Assembly: GCF_005048225.1 (NCBI RefSeq)
Contig: NZ_SUNI01000017.1
Span: 1-64,000, forward strand
Direction of reading: 5' to 3'
DNA length: 64,000 bases
Source of the DNA: Paracoccus gahaiensis
GTDB taxonomy: Bacteria > Pseudomonadota > Alphaproteobacteria > Rhodobacterales > Rhodobacteraceae
Part shown: piece by piece, positions 54,425-62,870 of the stretch
Layout of the letters: each line of letters opens with the position of its first letter
Position numbering within the stretch: position 1 is the first letter of the stretch
Program-made: the position numbers and the translations under genes
Notes under the pieces: generated by a model
Told to the model about the DNA's origin: nothing
Databases searched by the model: none
Seen by the model: the letters and a program-made list of their open reading frames with translations, nothing else

Positions 54425-55386
54425 GCCGAGGATCTCGCGCGCGAGGCCTGCACCGGCCGCAGCAGGGCCTGCCCGATGCGCACCAGCGGCAGCACCTCGG
54501 AGGCGCCACCCATCTCGATCGCCACGCGCGGCATGCCCCAGACCACGGAACTGTCCCGATCCTGCGCGATCGTCTGCGCACCGGCGCGGCGCAGCTCGCA
54601 CATGCCCTGTGCCCCGTCCGCGCCCATGCCGGTCAGCAGGGCCGCGCGGACGTCCAGACCGGCGGCCAGCTTGGCACCGTCGCGGAACAGCACGTCGACC
54701 GAGGGACGGTGGCCCGAGACGGGCGGCTCGTCCTGAAGGCGCACCCGCAAGCCGCCGCGCAGGATCAGGCGCAGGTGCCGGTCGCTGTCGGCGGCCATCA
54801 GGACGGTCCCCCGGCGCAGGGGGGTGTCGTCGTCGGCGGCACGCACGTTCGGCGCCAGCAGCTTGTCCAGCCGGCGAATCAGCCCGTCGACGAATCCGGG
54901 CCGGATATGCTGGACGACCAGGGTGGGGGGGCAATCGGCCGGGAACATGCACAGGACAGCCTCCAGCGCGGTGATCCCGCCCGTCGAGGCGCCGATGAGG
55001 ATCAGATCCGGCATGTCATCCGAATCGCCTTGCAGGTCGAGGCTGGGCACCGGCAGACGGGCCCCCAGCAGATCGCCCAGCAGCGCCGCGACCAGCTGAT
55101 CGGCCTGGACCGTGCGAAACAGCGTCAGCCCGGGCTGGGGCGGGCCATAGATGACCACCCGCGCCTTCATGCGCATCAGCAGGTCGCTGAGGACCCCGAA
55201 TCCCGGCTGGATCGTCAGGTCCGAGGCGATCGCCACCCGGTCCGGCCGGTGTCCTTCGGCAAGCTGCAGCGCGTCGGCCAGATCGGCCGCGCCAAGGACG
55301 CGGACCCCGTGATCGGCACAGCGCCGGAACGCGGTGTTGCGGCGCATGATGTCCGGATCGGCAATCAGCAAGACCGGTTGTGACAC
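54421..55386 (-). CDS. cheB: Chemotaxis methylesterase CheB with a divergent receiver domain
   Basis: This 321-residue protein has an intact methylesterase domain: S134 in IGASTGG, H160 in VVQHIRPGF and the aspartate in LLTGMGADGAQGM. The N-terminal receiver-like domain (1-105) is divergent. D10 and D12 replace the usual acidic pair, D56 (AIASDLTI) can align with the phospho-acceptor, but the conserved lysine region (xPKP) is missing. Regulation by CheA phosphorylation is therefore doubtful. It is divergent from the cheY-cheA operon. Confidence 0.9.
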   Translation of the reverse strand: MSQPVLLIADPDIMRRNTAFRRCADHGVRVLGAADLADALQLAEGHRPDRVAIASDLTIQPGFGVLSDLLMRMKARVVIYGPPQPGLTLFRTVQADQLVAALLGDLLGARLPVPSLDLQGDSDDMPDLILIGASTGGITALEAVLCMFPADCPPTLVVQHIRPGFVDGLIRRLDKLLAPNVRAADDDTPLRRGTVLMAADSDRHLRLILRGGLRVRLQDEPPVSGHRPSVDVLFRDGAKLAAGLDVRAALLTGMGADGAQGMCELRRAGAQTIAQDRDSSVVWGMPRVAIEMGGASEVLPLVRIGQALLRPVQASRARSSA

Positions 55387-55548
55387 GGGACGACCTCCAG
55401 CTCGGGTTCCCCAAGACCTACGGCCAGAAAGTTAAAAAGTCGTTCAGTCGAAACGGCTTAATTGAATCGAATTGGAACCAGCCGGCAGGGATTTCTTAAG
55501 ATTCGTCTGCTAGCCATAGCCATGTCGTGGATATGAGAGGTGGACGCC
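55387..55548. promoter_or_regulatory. Divergent promoter region of the two chemotaxis arms
   Basis: This 162-base gap is clearly richer in A+T than its surroundings (especially 55425-55505). On the + strand TTGGAA (55472-55477) and TAAGAT (55497-55502) are a weak promoter candidate with a long 19-base spacer. It must hold the promoters of both arms; no operator palindrome was recognised. Confidence 0.4.
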
Positions 55549-55824
55549 GTGCATGCCTTGCCCCTGCCAGGGACGCTGGACCGGAAGGCCACGTCAGAGC
55601 TTGCAAGATCGCTTCTGGAGCTTCGTGGCAGCCATGCCGCGCTGGATGGCGCCGGTGTCGAACGCCTTGGTGCCCTTGCGGTCGAGGCGCTGATCTCGGC
55701 CCGCAAGCAATGGCAGGTCGATGGCCGCGAGCTCAGGATCACCAACCCGTCGCCGGCCTTCCTGGCCGCGCTGGAGGCCCTCGGGGCCGATCTGGACATG
55801 CTGCAGACGGGGCCGCAAACATGA
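55549..55824 (+). CDS. STAS-domain protein, CheS-like by position
   Basis: This 91-residue protein is a single STAS-like domain (LPGTLDRKATSELARSLLEL, VEALISARKQWQVDGRELRI, ALEALGADLDML). It lies directly before cheY1 and overlaps it by ATGA. In Sinorhizobium meliloti the similarly placed 97-residue CheS binds CheA and speeds removal of phosphate from CheY1, so this may be its counterpart. The GTG at 55549 has GAGAGG 8 bases upstream; a GTG at 55540 would add three residues. Confidence 0.75.
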   Translation: MHALPLPGTLDRKATSELARSLLELRGSHAALDGAGVERLGALAVEALISARKQWQVDGRELRITNPSPAFLAALEALGADLDMLQTGPQT

Positions 55825-56189
55825 CCGTCAGGATCCTGGCCGTGGACGATTCCCCAACGATCCGGGCACTGGTCGGCAGGGCCCTGCGCGCCGCCGGGTT
55901 CGAGGTCTTTCTGGCCTCCGACGGGGTCGAGGGCTTGGGCTGCCTGCCCGATGCCGATCCGCATCTGATCATCACCGACATCAACATGCCGCATATGGAC
56001 GGGTTCGGGCTGATCGAGAACGTCCGGTCCAGCGGGGACTATGCCGACGTGCCGATCCTGGTGCTGACGACCGAATCGGGGCAGGACCTCAAGGCGCGGG
56101 CCCGCAGCGCCGGGGCGACCGGCTGGATCGTGAAACCGTTCGAGGATGCGCGTCTGATCGCGGTCATCGACAAGGTTCTGGGGCGCTGA
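55821..56189 (+). CDS. cheY: Chemotaxis response regulator CheY (first copy)
   Basis: This 122-residue receiver has D9-D10, phospho-acceptor D53 in IITDINMPHMDGF, T84-region LVLTTESG and the lysine in WIVKPFE. It is a standard CheY. Placed before cheA, it corresponds to CheY1 of the rhizobial layout, where CheY1 acts as a phosphate sink, but either copy here might contact the motor. Confidence 0.92.
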   Translation: MTVRILAVDDSPTIRALVGRALRAAGFEVFLASDGVEGLGCLPDADPHLIITDINMPHMDGFGLIENVRSSGDYADVPILVLTTESGQDLKARARSAGATGWIVKPFEDARLIAVIDKVLGR

Positions 56190-56192
56190 AAG

Positions 56193-58367
56193 ATGGAAAA
56201 CCTGGACGAATTCCGCGAGATGTTCTTCGTCGAATGCGACGAGCTGCTCGAGGTGCTGGCTGGCGGCCTGCGGCAGATGGAGGCTGCAGATCTCGAGAAG
56301 GAAATCGTGCACAGCGTGTTCCGGGCGGTGCATTCAATCAAGGGGGGCGCGGCCGCCTTCGGGCTGAGCGACCTGGTCACCTTCGCCCACCGCTTCGAGA
56401 CGGTGCTGGACCTCATCCGTTCGGACCGGATGGAGATCGAGGCTCCGGTGATGACGCTGCTGCATCGCTGCTCGGACGGGCTGGCGGATCTGATCGAATC
56501 GGCGCGCGCGGGGCTGGATGCCGATCGCGGCCTGACCGGCGCGCTTCTGGCCGAACTGGACGCGCTGATCGACAGCGACGGGTCGGACGAGGGCGAGCCC
56601 ATCGTCTTCACCCCGATCACGCTGGATTTCGGCGATGTCGCGGCAAGCCCGCCCGCCGCCGCGCTCAGGATCCGCATGTCCCCCTCGGCCGATCTCTACC
56701 GGTCCGGCAACGATCCGGTCGCGCTGATGACCGCCTTGCGCAAGCTGGGGCCCGCCGAGGTCTCGCTTCTGGCGGAGGAGGTCGCGCCGCTCGAATCCTG
56801 GGATCCCGATCAGCCCGGCCTGGCCTGGGACATCCGCATGCCCTCCTCGGTGACCGAGGCCCAGATCCTCACGGTCTTCGAATTCGTCGAGGATTGCTGC
56901 CGGCTGTTCATCGACAGGCTGGCGGAGGTGCCGGGTCCTGCGCTCTCGCTTGCGCCGCTGGCCGATTTCCTCGCCGTGCCGGCGCCCGACGCGGCGCCCC
57001 CGATGGCCCCTTTGCCGCCGCCGGGTCCTGCACGGATCGATCCGGCGCCGGTCCAACTGGCCCCCCAGACACCGGCGACCCCCGATCCCGAACCGGCCGA
57101 TCCGATCCCGGCCGTTCCCGGCCTTCGGGTCGCATCGTCCGCGCCCGAGGCTGCCGCCGCCCCGGCCCCTACGATCCGGGTCGGTCTGGAACGGGTGGAC
57201 CGGCTGATGAACATGATCGGCGAACTGGTCATCAAGGAGGCCATGCTGTCGCAGACGATCCAGACGGCGGGTCTGCAGGATGCACCCGACGTGGTCGCCG
57301 GACTGGATTCCATCCGCCAGTTGGCCGGAGAGATCCAGGAAAGCGTGATGGCGATCCGCGCCCAGCCCCTCAAGCTGGTGTTTCAGCGCATGCACCGGAT
57401 CCTGCGCGAGGCGGCGGATGCGACCGGAAAACCGGTGCGGCTGATCACGTTGGGCGAGCAGACCGAGGTCGACAAGACCATGATCGAGCGCCTCGTCGAT
57501 CCGCTGACGCACATGATCCGCAACTCGGTCGATCACGGGCTGGAGGACAGCGTGACCCGCCAGCGGCGGGGCAAGCCGGCAGAGGGGGTCATCACCCTGT
57601 CGGCCGCGCATCGCTCGGGACGGGTGCAGATCGAGGTGTCGGACGATGGCGGCGGCATCGACCGGCCCCGTGTTCGCCAGATCGCCGAAGAGCGCGGCCT
57701 GGTCGCCCCCGGCACCCCCCTTTCGGCGGCCGAGATCGACCAGCTGCTGTTCCTGCCGGGCTTTTCCTGCAAGGACCAGGTCTCGGCCCTGTCCGGGCGC
57801 GGGGTGGGTCTGGACGTCGTGCGGCGCGAGATCATGTCCCTGGGCGGTCGCGTGATGATCCATTCGGTCGAGGGCGAGGGCACGACCTTCTCGATCGCCC
57901 TGCCGCTGACCCTGGCCGTGCTGGAAGGCATGCTGATCCAGCTGGGCGACCAGACGATGGTCCTGCCGATCACCGCCGTGCAGGAGACCCTGCAGCCCAA
58001 CCGCGCGATGCTGCATGGGATGGGCGCCGGCACCCAGCTTCTGTCCAGCCGCGGAGAGCTGATCCCGATCGTCGATCTGTGCTCGGTCTTCGGCCTGCCC
58101 GCAATCGAACCGCTGGAATCCGCCGTGCTGATCGTCGTGGAAACCGACACCCGGCAACGTGCCGCCTTCCGGGTCGATTCGATCTTCGACCAGCGTCAGG
58201 TGGTGATCAAGAGCCTCGAACAGAACTATGGCCGGGTGCCCGGCGTCTCGGCGGCGACGATCCTGGGCGACGGGCAGATCGCCCTGATCATCGACCCCGA
58301 GGAAATCGTTCTTTCATTGTCAAACGACCAGGGCCGCCTGATGGCCGCCATGGCAGCGAACGGGTGA
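56193..58367 (+). CDS. cheA: Chemotaxis histidine kinase CheA
   Basis: This 724-residue kinase has an N-terminal HPt domain with H47 in RAVHSIKGGAAAFGL, a proline-rich linker (about 245-325), dimerisation domain, the ATP-binding domain (IRNSVDHGLED, SDDGGGIDRPR, LSGRGVGLDVV) and a C-terminal CheW-like domain. It phosphorylates the CheY proteins in response to receptors. Three bases separate it from cheY1 and three from cheW. Confidence 0.95.
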   Translation: MENLDEFREMFFVECDELLEVLAGGLRQMEAADLEKEIVHSVFRAVHSIKGGAAAFGLSDLVTFAHRFETVLDLIRSDRMEIEAPVMTLLHRCSDGLADLIESARAGLDADRGLTGALLAELDALIDSDGSDEGEPIVFTPITLDFGDVAASPPAAALRIRMSPSADLYRSGNDPVALMTALRKLGPAEVSLLAEEVAPLESWDPDQPGLAWDIRMPSSVTEAQILTVFEFVEDCCRLFIDRLAEVPGPALSLAPLADFLAVPAPDAAPPMAPLPPPGPARIDPAPVQLAPQTPATPDPEPADPIPAVPGLRVASSAPEAAAAPAPTIRVGLERVDRLMNMIGELVIKEAMLSQTIQTAGLQDAPDVVAGLDSIRQLAGEIQESVMAIRAQPLKLVFQRMHRILREAADATGKPVRLITLGEQTEVDKTMIERLVDPLTHMIRNSVDHGLEDSVTRQRRGKPAEGVITLSAAHRSGRVQIEVSDDGGGIDRPRVRQIAEERGLVAPGTPLSAAEIDQLLFLPGFSCKDQVSALSGRGVGLDVVRREIMSLGGRVMIHSVEGEGTTFSIALPLTLAVLEGMLIQLGDQTMVLPITAVQETLQPNRAMLHGMGAGTQLLSSRGELIPIVDLCSVFGLPAIEPLESAVLIVVETDTRQRAAFRVDSIFDQRQVVIKSLEQNYGRVPGVSAATILGDGQIALIIDPEEIVLSLSNDQGRLMAAMAANG

Positions 58368-58370
58368 CGC

Positions 58371-58841
58371 ATGCTCAAATCAATCTCGCATAACGTGGTC
58401 GGCAAGAGCGACGTCGTCGCCTTCAAGCTGGCCGACCAGGATTTCTGCATCGATATCGGGCTGGTCCGCGAGATCCGCGGCTGGACGCCCGCCACGATGC
58501 TGCCGCATGCGCCCGATTACGTGAAGGGCGTGATCAACCTGCGCGGCGCGGTCGTGACGGTGGTGGACATGTCGGCCCGGCTCGGCTTCGGAATCGCCGA
58601 GCCCTCGCACCGGCATGTGGTCATCATCGCGATCCATGCGGGCCGGGTGGTCGGGCTTCTGGCAGATCTGGTCGCGGACATCCTGACGATCTCCGATGAC
58701 AGCCTGCAGGGCGTGCCCGACCTGGCCTCGAATTCGGCGCGCGAGTTCATCACCGGCATGATCACGCTGGAAGACGGGCGGATCCTGCGCAAGATCGACC
58801 TGGCCCAGCTGCTGCCCGAAATGAGCGGAGCCGACGCTTGA
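58371..58841 (+). CDS. cheW: Chemotaxis adaptor CheW
   Basis: This 156-residue protein has the CheW fold: AFKLADQDFCIDIGLVREI, the hallmark YVKGVINLRGAVVTVVDMSA and GLLADLVADILTI. It links receptor to CheA. It overlaps cheR by ATGA. Confidence 0.93.
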   Translation: MLKSISHNVVGKSDVVAFKLADQDFCIDIGLVREIRGWTPATMLPHAPDYVKGVINLRGAVVTVVDMSARLGFGIAEPSHRHVVIIAIHAGRVVGLLADLVADILTISDDSLQGVPDLASNSAREFITGMITLEDGRILRKIDLAQLLPEMSGADA

Positions 58842-59701
58842 GTGCGGCGGCCCCTGTCGGCAGCCCGTCGCTGAACGGGGCGCAGTTCAAGAAGATCGCG
58901 GATCTTCTGTATCGCGACAGCGGCATCGTGCTGTCCGAGGCCAAGCGCAGCCTGCTGGTCGCGCGCCTGAACAAGCGGCTGCGGACGTTGAACATGGCCG
59001 ATTACGGCGCCTATTGCGACCGTCTCGAGGGGCCGGACGGGGTCGAGGAGCGCCGCCATCTGCTGTCTGCCCTGACCACCAACGTCACCGCCTTCTTTCG
59101 CGAGATGCATCATTTCACGTCGCTGACCGAGGAGGTGCTGCCGCCAATGATTCTCGAGGCCCGGCGGGGGCGGCGGCTGCGCCTGTGGTCGGCCGCCTGC
59201 TCGTCGGGCGAAGAGCCCTATTCGATCGCGATGACCCTGCTGGACGCCTTTCCCGAGGCGCCGCAGCACGACATTCTGATCCTGGCGACCGACATAGATC
59301 CGCTGATGGTGGACCGGGCGCGGCAGGGTCGTTATGGGCCCGAGGCCCTGCAGGCCGTGGCGGCGGCGCGGCGCGACAAGTACTTTGCCCGGGCCGAGGG
59401 CGGCTTCGAGGCCCGGCCCGCCCTGCGCCACTGCATGCGCTTCGGCGAGCTGAACCTGCATGACGCCTGGCCCTTCGCCGGCAAGTTCGATGTCATTTTC
59501 TGCCGCAACGCGGCGATCTATTTCGACACCCCCTCGCGCCAGCGCCTGTGGCACCGCTTCGGACAGGCCCTGGTGCCCGGCGGCTCGCTCTATGTGGGTC
59601 ATTCGGAACGGCTGGACGGCCCGGCCTGCCCCTATTTCGAGACCGCCGGAACGACGCATTATCGGCGCAATGCGCAGCCGATCCCGGCCCTGCCAGCCTG
59701 A
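58838..59701 (+). CDS. cheR: Chemotaxis methyltransferase CheR
   Basis: This 287-residue S-adenosylmethionine-dependent enzyme methylates receptor glutamates. The N-terminal helical domain (GIVLSEAKRSLLVARLNKRL) and SAM site (LWSAACSSGEEPYSIAM), ILATDIDPLMVDRAR and FDVIFCRNAAIYFD are typical. A start overlapping cheW was chosen. It counteracts CheB in adaptation. Confidence 0.94.
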   Translation: MSAAAPVGSPSLNGAQFKKIADLLYRDSGIVLSEAKRSLLVARLNKRLRTLNMADYGAYCDRLEGPDGVEERRHLLSALTTNVTAFFREMHHFTSLTEEVLPPMILEARRGRRLRLWSAACSSGEEPYSIAMTLLDAFPEAPQHDILILATDIDPLMVDRARQGRYGPEALQAVAAARRDKYFARAEGGFEARPALRHCMRFGELNLHDAWPFAGKFDVIFCRNAAIYFDTPSRQRLWHRFGQALVPGGSLYVGHSERLDGPACPYFETAGTTHYRRNAQPIPALPA

Positions 59702-59713
59702 AGGAGGATCCCC

Positions 59714-60103
59714 ATGGCGCTGAAATCCCAATTGCACATGATGGTGGTGGACGACATGACCATCAGCCGCTCGCTGATCGAACAGGCGCTGGACTGGGCG
59801 GGGCTGGTCAATGTCCAGTACGAGGCCAATGGCGAGACCGCCTTTCGAAGGCTTGCCGCAGCGCCGGTGCATCTGGTCATCTCGGATTACAACATGCCGG
59901 GGATGGACGGCCTGGCCCTGCTGGAGGCGCTGCGCCAGAACCCTGGCACGCAGCGCATCGGCTTTATCCTGATCACCGGCACCGCCACCCGCGAGATGAT
60001 CGAGCGCGGACAGAGGGCGGGCATGAACAACTTCATCGCCAAGCCCTTCACCAAGGAGGCGCTGCTGCGCTGCATCGAAACCGTCACCGGGAAGCTGCAA
60101 TGA
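59714..60103 (+). CDS. cheY: Chemotaxis response regulator CheY (second copy)
   Basis: This 129-residue receiver has VVDDMTISRSLIEQAL with D13-D14, phospho-acceptor D58 in VISDYNMPGMDGL and the lysine in FIAKPFTKEALL. The DDMTISR start is typical of CheY2-type proteins of rhizobia and Rhodobacter. AAGGAGG gives a very strong ribosome-binding site, suggesting high expression. It overlaps the next gene by ATGA. Confidence 0.93.
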   Translation: MALKSQLHMMVVDDMTISRSLIEQALDWAGLVNVQYEANGETAFRRLAAAPVHLVISDYNMPGMDGLALLEALRQNPGTQRIGFILITGTATREMIERGQRAGMNNFIAKPFTKEALLRCIETVTGKLQ

Positions 60104-60477
60104 TGTCGGCCCTGCACAAGGCCCGGCCCCAATCCCTGAAGACGATCCTGTCGCGCGCCGCGGCCGAGGCCCAGCATCTGCATGACCGGCTGGCCGAACT
60201 CGACGCCGCTCTGGGTGAGGTGCATGAGCATCTGCCCTCCACGGTCCTGGCGGTCCTGCAGCGCGCGGATCTGCTGCGTCAGGAGGCCGAGGGCCTAGCC
60301 CATTTTCTGACCCGGCTGGCAGAGGACGCCTTGCCTGGGACATCCTGCAACCCGGGTCAGGCCCTGCAATTGCCTCTTCAGAACCAGATCAGCCGGTTGT
60401 CGGGAACGACATCCAGCAAGGCGACGGATCATGGCAGCGAGATCTGGTCGGACGATATCGCCGGAGGGTTGCCGTGA
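60100..60477 (+). CDS. Small chemotaxis protein, candidate CheT/CheZ-type phosphatase
   Basis: This 125-residue protein is mostly helical for its first 80 residues (HDRLAELDAALGEVHEHLP), then polar. It carries ADLLRQE with D57 and Q61, a DxxxQ motif like the DLTGQ active site of CheZ, in a helix of similar character. It is coupled to cheY2 (ATGA). Sinorhizobium CheT, a remote CheZ relative encoded at the end of the che operon, has been described with such a motif. No other phosphatase is seen in this cluster. The gene is real with good confidence; the function is a hypothesis. Confidence 0.72.
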   Translation: MMSALHKARPQSLKTILSRAAAEAQHLHDRLAELDAALGEVHEHLPSTVLAVLQRADLLRQEAEGLAHFLTRLAEDALPGTSCNPGQALQLPLQNQISRLSGTTSSKATDHGSEIWSDDIAGGLP

Positions 60478-61709
60478 CCCGGACCGTCCTGGATGGGCTA
60501 TTGCCGAGCGGCTGCGACCTGTCCGGAACCACCCGGTCCTACGGTCGGAGCGCCCATGGCCGGCTGCCAGAGCCGCGACGCCGATCGGGCGTGCTGCAGC
60601 TCGGGCGCAGATCGCAAGGCCCGGGCGCCGAGGGGCGGTCTTTTCGACCACCCATCCCTCCGATCATCTGCCCGACACCAGAGCGGCCAGGTCCCGTGAG
60701 GCCGGAGGCAGCGGTTGCCACCGACGACAGGGCCGTCAAGCCCAGTGCATCCGTTCCGGTAGCCGATCCACCTCCCCCGCATCGGCCCGCCACGCTTCGT
60801 CCTGCGCATCGCTTTGGCTTGGCCGGGTCGAGACCTCGGGGGATGGGCGGGCAGGTCACGGAAGATGTCGCCCGGGAAGGCCGGGACCGGCGGTCTGCTC
60901 CCTTGGGCAGGGCGGGTGTTCGCCGAATCTTGGCCTGCGCGGCGTCCCGTGGCAGATCGCGCCGCAACAGCGGTCGGCAGGGATCGCCGGCCATCGTCCC
61001 AAGATCGCTGCCTCGGACCGGCAGCGCCCGACGGCCCGGCACCGCATTGCGGTCGATCTTGTCGCCAAGATGTGCATCCTGGCGGCGGCCTGCGGGGCGA
61101 ATGCCCGCGTGGCCGGATCCGAAAAATGCGCTTTTGCCTTCCCGTCCCTTGCATCGGCACGTGGCAGGAGGCTCGCCCTGGCGGCCCGGGGGATGCAATC
61201 CGGGAACCGGGTTCGCACCCCTCGCCAGCACCGGCGGATTGCGGATCACATCCTGCGCGACGGCCAAAAAGCTGCCCGCGATCGGAAGGCATGGCAGAGG
61301 AGGACCTGTCGGGGGCGCATCCTCTCAACCACGCGCCCTTGGCGACAGGTCTGCGCGGAACCGGCATGGTCCTGGAGGGGTCGCGCGTGGGTCCGGGGCA
61401 GCGGCATCGGGGTTCCTTCGGGATGCCCCGCCTCGAATCGATGGGTCCGGCATGCGGGCCAGAAGGACACCCAGCCCCCGAGGCGCTGAAGATGAAGCGC
61501 TCGTTCGGCTGCGCCTTCACGCCACCGGCGCTTTCCACCTGCCCGGGCGACGTGCTGTCAAAACCCGTTCGGACACCTTGCATGGGCGGCGTCGCACCCA
61601 GTCAGGGCAGCATGGCAGCCTTGCGCGCGGGATCCGCCGTTTCGGCTTGTCGCAGCGCCGGACACATGCGACCGGGATGGGGTGCCATGTGACAGGAAGA
61701 CCCGATCTC
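60478..61709. other. 1.2-kb stretch without a convincing gene
   Basis: Open frames exist on both strands, but all encode Arg/Pro/Gly/Ser-rich sequence with no motif, no hydrophobic pattern and no consistent third-position G+C bias. A frame from a GTG at 60474, coupled to the previous stop, stays open into the downstream esterase gene but does not look protein-like. No RNA gene, repeat or mobile element was recognised. It may be a decayed gene or a regulatory leader. Confidence 0.6.
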
Positions 61710-62849
61710 ATGACCAAGAGCATGTTTTCCACCACCAAGGGCCGTCGACGCAAGACTGCGACGCCGGTCGCGGCTCGGATGATGGCTGCGTTCGTCCGCT
61801 CGGCCCTGAAGGCGCCCGCTTTGGCGCTGAAGCCCGCGCGCAAGACCAAGGCATCGAAGCCCGCGGCCAAGGCCAAGGCAGCCCCCAAGCCCAAGGCGTC
61901 CAAACCCAAGGTTGCGGCGGTCACGTCCTCGGTCGCGGCGCCGGCCCGTCCCCGCCTGGTGGTCGCACCGGCGCGCGCCTCGTTTCGCACCCTCACCCAT
62001 GACTGCGCCTTCGGGCAGCGTCGCTACAAGATCTACGTGCCGGCCTCGGCGGGCAGCTCCGCGGACCCCCTGCCGGTGCTGGTCATGCTGCATGGCTGCG
62101 GCCAGACGCCGGACGATTTCGCCAAGGGCACGCGCATGAACGCGCTGGCCGAGGAGTTCCGGATGCTGGTCGTCTATCCCGCGCAGTCGCGCGAGGCGCA
62201 TCCCAAACGGTGCTGGAACTGGTTCCAGCCCGGCGACCAGCACCGGGGCGCGGGCGAGCCCGCGCTGCTGGCCAGCCTGACGCGCGAGGTTCTGGACCAG
62301 TACCCGGCGGATCCCGCGCGGGTCTATGTGGCGGGGCTGTCGGCCGGGGGATCGGCGGCACTGGTCCTGGCGCAGGCCTATCCCGAACTGTTCGCCGCCG
62401 TCGGCGTCCATTCCGGTCTGCCCGTGGGCGCCGCGCAGGGAAAGACCTTTGCGCTGACCGCGATGGGGCAGGGCAGCCCCGGCATCCCCTCCCTGCATCC
62501 GATGCCCACGATCATCTTCCACGGCAGCAAGGACCATGTCGTGAACGCCCGCAATGGCCGGTTCGTGGCAATCCGGGCGCTGGAACCCTATGCCGCCCTG
62601 CGCGAGACGCAGCAGAAACGCCAGGTTCCCAAGGGCCGCAGCTATGTCCGGACGACCCATCGCGTGGGCCAGGGGCGCGCCTTCGTCGAGCATTGGCTGA
62701 TCGAGGGCAGCGGACATGCCTGGTCCGGAGGCTCTCCGGCGGGGCGCTTCACGGATCCCTCGGGGCCCGACGCGTCGCGCGAACTGGTCCGGTTCCTGCT
62801 GCGCCACAAGACGACGCTGCGGACCCGCCGGATGACCGTTGCCGCTTAG
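61710..62849 (+). CDS. PHB depolymerase-family esterase with lysine-rich N terminus
   Basis: This 379-residue protein has an alpha/beta-hydrolase domain from about residue 90: PLPVLVMLHGCGQTPDDFA, the lipase box GLSAGGSA with nucleophile S211, IIFHGSKDHVVN and the histidine in EGSGHAWSGG. It resembles LpqC/poly(3-hydroxybutyrate) depolymerase-type esterases. Residues 34-67 are a Lys/Ala/Pro-rich low-complexity tract like those of histone-like or phasin-related proteins. No signal peptide is evident, so it may act inside the cell on PHB granules or a small ester. The ATG at 61710 follows ACAGGAAG. Confidence 0.85.
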   Translation: MTKSMFSTTKGRRRKTATPVAARMMAAFVRSALKAPALALKPARKTKASKPAAKAKAAPKPKASKPKVAAVTSSVAAPARPRLVVAPARASFRTLTHDCAFGQRRYKIYVPASAGSSADPLPVLVMLHGCGQTPDDFAKGTRMNALAEEFRMLVVYPAQSREAHPKRCWNWFQPGDQHRGAGEPALLASLTREVLDQYPADPARVYVAGLSAGGSAALVLAQAYPELFAAVGVHSGLPVGAAQGKTFALTAMGQGSPGIPSLHPMPTIIFHGSKDHVVNARNGRFVAIRALEPYAALRETQQKRQVPKGRSYVRTTHRVGQGRAFVEHWLIEGSGHAWSGGSPAGRFTDPSGPDASRELVRFLLRHKTTLRTRRMTVAA

Positions 62850-62870
62850 GCGGCCAGTCCCACGAAGAAG

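Noticed and set aside
55721..58393. 890-codon + strand frame over cheY1 and cheA.
   Set aside because: Alternative-frame shadow; cheY1 and cheA in their own frames have all expected motifs.
60474..62849. A 791-codon open frame starting with GTG coupled to the previous stop and running into the esterase.
   Set aside because: The first 412 codons have no protein-like composition or motif; only the part from 61710 is a recognisable enzyme with its own ribosome-binding site.
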